Assembly: GCA_963678585.2 (NCBI GenBank)
Contig: CAXXGA010000002.1
Coordinates: 1,426,001 to 1,490,000, forward strand
Origin: Breoghania sp963678585
GTDB taxonomy: Bacteria; Pseudomonadota; Alphaproteobacteria; Rhizobiales; Stappiaceae
Direction: 5' to 3'
DNA: 64,000 nt
The translations under genes and the position numbers were made by a program. Numbering within the stretch: the stretch's first letter is position 1; every line of letters begins with the position of its first letter. Below, piece by piece: positions 60,913 through 64,000 of the stretch. The notes beneath the pieces were generated by a model that did not search any database, had not been told where the DNA came from, and saw only the letters and a program-made list of their open reading frames with translations.

Positions 60913-62337
60913 CTACTTCCGCTTCTTCGCCTTGTTGGCGTAAGGGTTCTCGCCCTTGCGGAACGACAGGCGGATCGGCGTACCGGGCAGCTTGAACGTC
61001 TCGCGGATACCGTTGACCAGATAGCGCAGATAGGCTTCCGGCAACTGCTCGGGCCGCGAACAGAACACCACGAAATGCGGCGGGCGCGTCTTTGCCTGCG
61101 TGAGATAACGCAGCTTGATGCGCCGACCTGCGACAGCCGGGGGCGGATGGTGGGCAACGACGCCTTCCAGCCAGCGGTTGAGACGCGAGGTGGAAACGCG
61201 CGCGTTCCACATCTTGTAGGCGTCGAAGACCGCTTCCATCAGCTTGTCGAGCCCGTAGCCGGTGGTCGCCGAAATGGGAACCATCGCAACGCCGCGCACC
61301 TGATTGAGATAGCGCTCCGCCTTGTACTTGATCTCGGTCCACGCCTCGTTGCGGTCCTCGATCGTGTCCCACTTGTTGAAGGCGATGACCAATCCGCGGC
61401 CCTCGCGCACCACCAGATCGATGATCTGGAGATCCTGCTTCTCGAACGGGATCTGCGCATCGAGCGTCACGACCACGACTTCCGCGAACTTGATCGCGCG
61501 CAGGGCATCGGCAACGGAGAGCTTTTCAAGCTTCTCCTGCACCCGCGCCTTGCGCCGCATTCCGGCGGTGTCGAAGAGCTTCACATGCCGCTCGCGCCAT
61601 TCCCAGTCGACGGAAATGGAATCGCGCGTGATCCCGGCCTCAGGGCCCGTCAGCAAGCGGTCCTCGCCGAGGAACTTGTTGATCAGCGTGGACTTGCCCG
61701 CATTGGGCCGCCCGGCAACCGCGATCCGCAAGGGGCGTTCGGCGGTCCCGGTGAGATCCTCTTCGTCCTCGTCCTCGTCGAGTTCGGGATCGAGAACGAT
61801 ATCGCTCTCTGCTTCCTCCGGCTCGCCCTGTTCCGCTTCCATCGCATCGAAGATTTCGCGAAGACGGTCGTAAAGTTCGCTCAGGCCCTCGCCGTGTTCG
61901 GCGGAAAACGGCACCGGATCGCCCAGCCCGAGCCCGTAGGATTCATAGACCCCCGGCTCCCCCGCACGTCCTTCCGCCTTGTTGGCGAGCAGGATCACCG
62001 GACGCGCAATCTTGCGCGCGACCTCGGCGAAATGGGCATCGAGCGGCGTCACCCCGGCGCGCGCGTCGATCACGAAGAGAACGACATCCGCATCCGCAAT
62101 GGCCTCTTCGGTCTGCTTGCGCATGCGCCCGGCAAGGCTTGCATTGTCCGCATCCTCAAGCCCCGCCGTATCGACGATGGTGAAGCTCAGATCGCCCAGG
62201 CGCGCCTGGCCGGGCCGGCGGTCACGCGTGACGCCGGGCGTATCGTCGACGAGCGCCAGACGCTTGCCGACAAGACGGTTGAACAGGGTCGACTTGCCCA
62301 CATTGGGACGGCCGATAACGGCGACGGTCGCGTTCAC
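60913..62337 (-). CDS. der: Ribosome-associated GTPase Der (EngA), GTG start
   Basis: 474 residues with two GTPase domains in tandem, needed for 50S subunit assembly. The first P loop is GRPNVGKST near residue 9, the second is GRPNAGKST near 210; DTAG and NKxE/NKWD motifs are present in both. A KH-like domain follows. The linker between the G domains is strikingly acidic (ELDEDEDEED). The GTG start at 62337 has AAGGAG eight bases upstream. Confidence 0.96.
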   Translation of the reverse strand: MNATVAVIGRPNVGKSTLFNRLVGKRLALVDDTPGVTRDRRPGQARLGDLSFTIVDTAGLEDADNASLAGRMRKQTEEAIADADVVLFVIDARAGVTPLDAHFAEVARKIARPVILLANKAEGRAGEPGVYESYGLGLGDPVPFSAEHGEGLSELYDRLREIFDAMEAEQGEPEEAESDIVLDPELDEDEDEEDLTGTAERPLRIAVAGRPNAGKSTLINKFLGEDRLLTGPEAGITRDSISVDWEWRERHVKLFDTAGMRRKARVQEKLEKLSVADALRAIKFAEVVVVTLDAQIPFEKQDLQIIDLVVREGRGLVIAFNKWDTIEDRNEAWTEIKYKAERYLNQVRGVAMVPISATTGYGLDKLMEAVFDAYKMWNARVSTSRLNRWLEGVVAHHPPPAVAGRRIKLRYLTQAKTRPPHFVVFCSRPEQLPEAYLRYLVNGIRETFKLPGTPIRLSFRKGENPYANKAKKRK

Positions 62338-62400
62338 GCCCGTGCTCCTTACGATGAATTGTTGGCTTCCACATGAGCCGCTTTAGGAGCGGCATACACG

Positions 62401-62432
62401 AAAACGGCCGGCGCGCGAAGAGCACGCCGGCC
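62401..62432 (-). terminator. Terminator after bamB
   Basis: On the minus strand GGCCGGCGTGC pairs with GCGCGCCGGCC around TCTTC, followed by GTTTTCG. It lies between bamB and der, so der may have its own promoter. Confidence 0.75.
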
Positions 62433-62482
62433 CGAATAGCGATCTGACGAGTGCTTTGCCCGCCAGATGAACGATTGATCCG

Positions 62483-63862
62483 TCAGTTGTAGGCGACGAT
62501 CTCGCCCTTGCCGTTGACCGTGATCAGGCGGCCGCCCGCAACGATCGGAGACATGAAGGTCCGCTCCGAAGTCTCGCGGTTGGAGATGATCGTCCCGTCG
62601 GTCGGGTTGACCTGCCCCATGCGCCCGTCGCTGGAGAACATCCACAGGCTGTTTCCGGCCAGAACCGGTCCCGCCCAGTTGGACTGCTTCTTCTTGGTGC
62701 GCACCACGGGAAGCTGGGTCACCCACATCGGTTTGCCGGACTTCAGATCAAGCGCCGCAAGCCTGTCGTTCAGGTCGATCAGAAAGACCGCATTGCCCGC
62801 CACGACCGGCGTGTGAACCGATCCGATGTTCTGTTCCCACAGACGCTCGCCGGTCCTCAGGCTCACCGCAATCGTGCGCCCGCCGACGCCGGTGGCGATC
62901 ACCGTGCCGCCCGCAATCACCGGGCTGGCGGAAACATCCGCAAGACCGGAAACGGCAGCGGTACGATAGGAGCGGCTGACCGCATCCGACCATTCCGGCG
63001 TGCCGTCCTTCACATCGAGCGCAGTCACTTCGCCGGAGGAGAACGGAACGACGATCTTGCTGCCCGACACGGCCGGATTGGCAGAGGACAGCAGGCCCGC
63101 CGTCTCCGGGATACCGGCGTAGGACCAGACCTGCGACCCGTCTTCGGCATTCAGCGCGACGACCTCGTTGGTCTGCGTGACCACGAAGACCTTGCCGCCG
63201 ACGGCCGTCGGCGCACCGCGCGCAGGCGCTTCGAGCTTGACCGACCAGAACTGAGCGCCGTTGCCCGGGTTCAGTGCGGTCATCGAACCATAGCCGGTAG
63301 CGACGAACACCCGGCCACCGTCAGCCGCGATACCGCCGCCCAGCGCTGTGTCGCTCTCGCCTTCCGGACGCAGGCTCACCTTCCACTGGCGACCGCCTGC
63401 GGTCGTCAGAGCCGTAACGGAACCATCCTGCTCGTAGACAAAGATGCGACCCTGGTAGGAGATCGGACGGGCCGCCACCCGCGGCGCATCGCTGCCAAAG
63501 CTCGACAGCCTGTAGGAACCGCCGCCAAGCGTCGCCTTCCAGGCGCGCGCGCCGTTGCCCGTGATCGCGACATGACCGGGATTGTTCTGCGCATTGCCGC
63601 CGGCCTGGCTCCAGTCGCCGCCGCCGCTGGCGCCGGGAATGGAGGCCGTCTTGCGCTCGAAACCGGAATTGTCGAGTGCATTCGCGCCGTCGAAAAGCGG
63701 CTGCCGTTCGCCGGGAAGGATCTCTTCCTTCTCGCCGAACGGATTGAGCGCAGACACCGACGAACAGCCGCTGAGAACGGCTGCGGCGAGAATCACCGCA
63801 CCTGCCGCCCGAAGGCGGCCTCCACGGCCAGCACCGTCAGAAGGCAGGAACTTGCTGATCAC
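62483..63862 (-). CDS. bamB: BamB-like outer membrane assembly lipoprotein, GTG start
   Basis: 459 residues. The lipobox AVLSGCSS near residue 33 makes it a lipoprotein. The rest is a PQQ-type beta-propeller with repeated blades such as GRVFVATGYGSMTALN, GKVFVVTQTNEVVALN and GNAVFLIDLNDRLAALD. BamB is a scaffold of the BAM complex that folds outer-membrane proteins. The GTG start overlaps the stop of the upstream gene (GTGA). The order TPR-bamB-der is conserved. Confidence 0.9.
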   Translation of the reverse strand: MISKFLPSDGAGRGGRLRAAGAVILAAAVLSGCSSVSALNPFGEKEEILPGERQPLFDGANALDNSGFERKTASIPGASGGGDWSQAGGNAQNNPGHVAITGNGARAWKATLGGGSYRLSSFGSDAPRVAARPISYQGRIFVYEQDGSVTALTTAGGRQWKVSLRPEGESDTALGGGIAADGGRVFVATGYGSMTALNPGNGAQFWSVKLEAPARGAPTAVGGKVFVVTQTNEVVALNAEDGSQVWSYAGIPETAGLLSSANPAVSGSKIVVPFSSGEVTALDVKDGTPEWSDAVSRSYRTAAVSGLADVSASPVIAGGTVIATGVGGRTIAVSLRTGERLWEQNIGSVHTPVVAGNAVFLIDLNDRLAALDLKSGKPMWVTQLPVVRTKKKQSNWAGPVLAGNSLWMFSSDGRMGQVNPTDGTIISNRETSERTFMSPIVAGGRLITVNGKGEIVAYN

Positions 63863-64000
63863 TGACTATTCCCTTCATCGCTGGCGGCAGCTTTGTCGCC
63901 CGAGGCGACAGCCGGCCCTTTTGCCGCTTCGATCAGCGACTGCATCATGCGCGCCCGCGTGGTCACGTCGGCAGGCGCGCCCGATTCCTCAAGGATCATC
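63859..64000 (-). CDS. C-terminal end of a TPR/YfgM-like protein, partial
   Basis: Only the last 46 codons are in the window; the gene enters from the right edge. The visible end reads ILEESGAPADVTTRARMMQ and finishes DEGNSQ. In related genomes a TPR protein of the YfgM type lies directly upstream of bamB, so that is the likely identity. The stop overlaps the bamB start. Confidence 0.6.
   Translation of the reverse strand, partial: MILEESGAPADVTTRARMMQSLIEAAKGPAVASGDKAAASDEGNSQ

Overview
The window is a dense, high-GC stretch of chromosome from an alphaproteobacterium, most likely of the Hyphomicrobiales (Rhizobiales) or a close relative. The evidence is gene order and gene content: yajC-secD-secF beside Mth938-like and phytoene-synthase-like genes, serS-tatC-tatB-tatA, scpA/scpB with nagZ and a SPOR protein, argS-dGTPase-erpA, lptF-lptG-lptD-surA-pdxA-rsmA, fabD-fabG-acpP-fabF-mltG, and rpsF-rpsR-rplI-dnaB-alr-radA-cvpA-purF. 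No prophage, insertion sequence, CRISPR array, tRNA or rRNA gene was found. The only clearly low-GC stretch is about 190-545.

Layout. At 1-712 lie the start of an exported protein, a possible 50-residue AT-rich gene and a LexA box in front of uvrA (713-3649). At 3650-6136 lies the most unusual part of the window. Two DUF1127 genes are each followed by structured RNA. The first is followed by five RNA units, four of them at an exact 129-nt period. Every unit has three hairpins that display ACCUCCUCCC loops, a match to the anti-Shine-Dalgarno tail of 16S rRNA. A sixth unit has shifted loops (UUCCUCCC), and a seventh follows the second DUF1127 gene. This is the architecture of the CcsR / 'cuckoo' RNA family with its DUF1127 partner (CcaF1 in Rhodobacter sphaeroides), here expanded to seven units and 21 hairpins.

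From 6195 to 24586 come a lipoprotein, trmFO, two homologues of mitochondrial complex I assembly factors, the SecDF-YajC export complex, a degenerate M23 amidase-activator-like protein, pcm, surE, serS, the Tat translocase, an orphan ABC ATPase, and the chromosome segregation proteins ScpA/ScpB with NagZ. From 24724 to 33833 come a large SPOR protein, argS, a dGTPase, erpA, an exonuclease III, a methyltransferase, holC and an unlisted 39-residue membrane peptide. From 33834 to 50599 come pepA, the LPS transport genes lptF/G/D, surA, pdxA, rsmA, and on the other strand gmk, yicC, mltG and the fatty-acid synthesis cluster. From 51002 to 64000 come ribosomal protein genes, dnaB, alr, radA, cvpA, purF, a short-chain dehydrogenase, a DUF2127 protein, der, bamB and the end of a TPR gene.

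Taken together the window is mostly envelope biogenesis (Sec, Tat, Lpt, Bam, peptidoglycan, fatty acids) and core information processing. The DUF1127 / anti-SD RNA locus is the main accessory, regulatory element.
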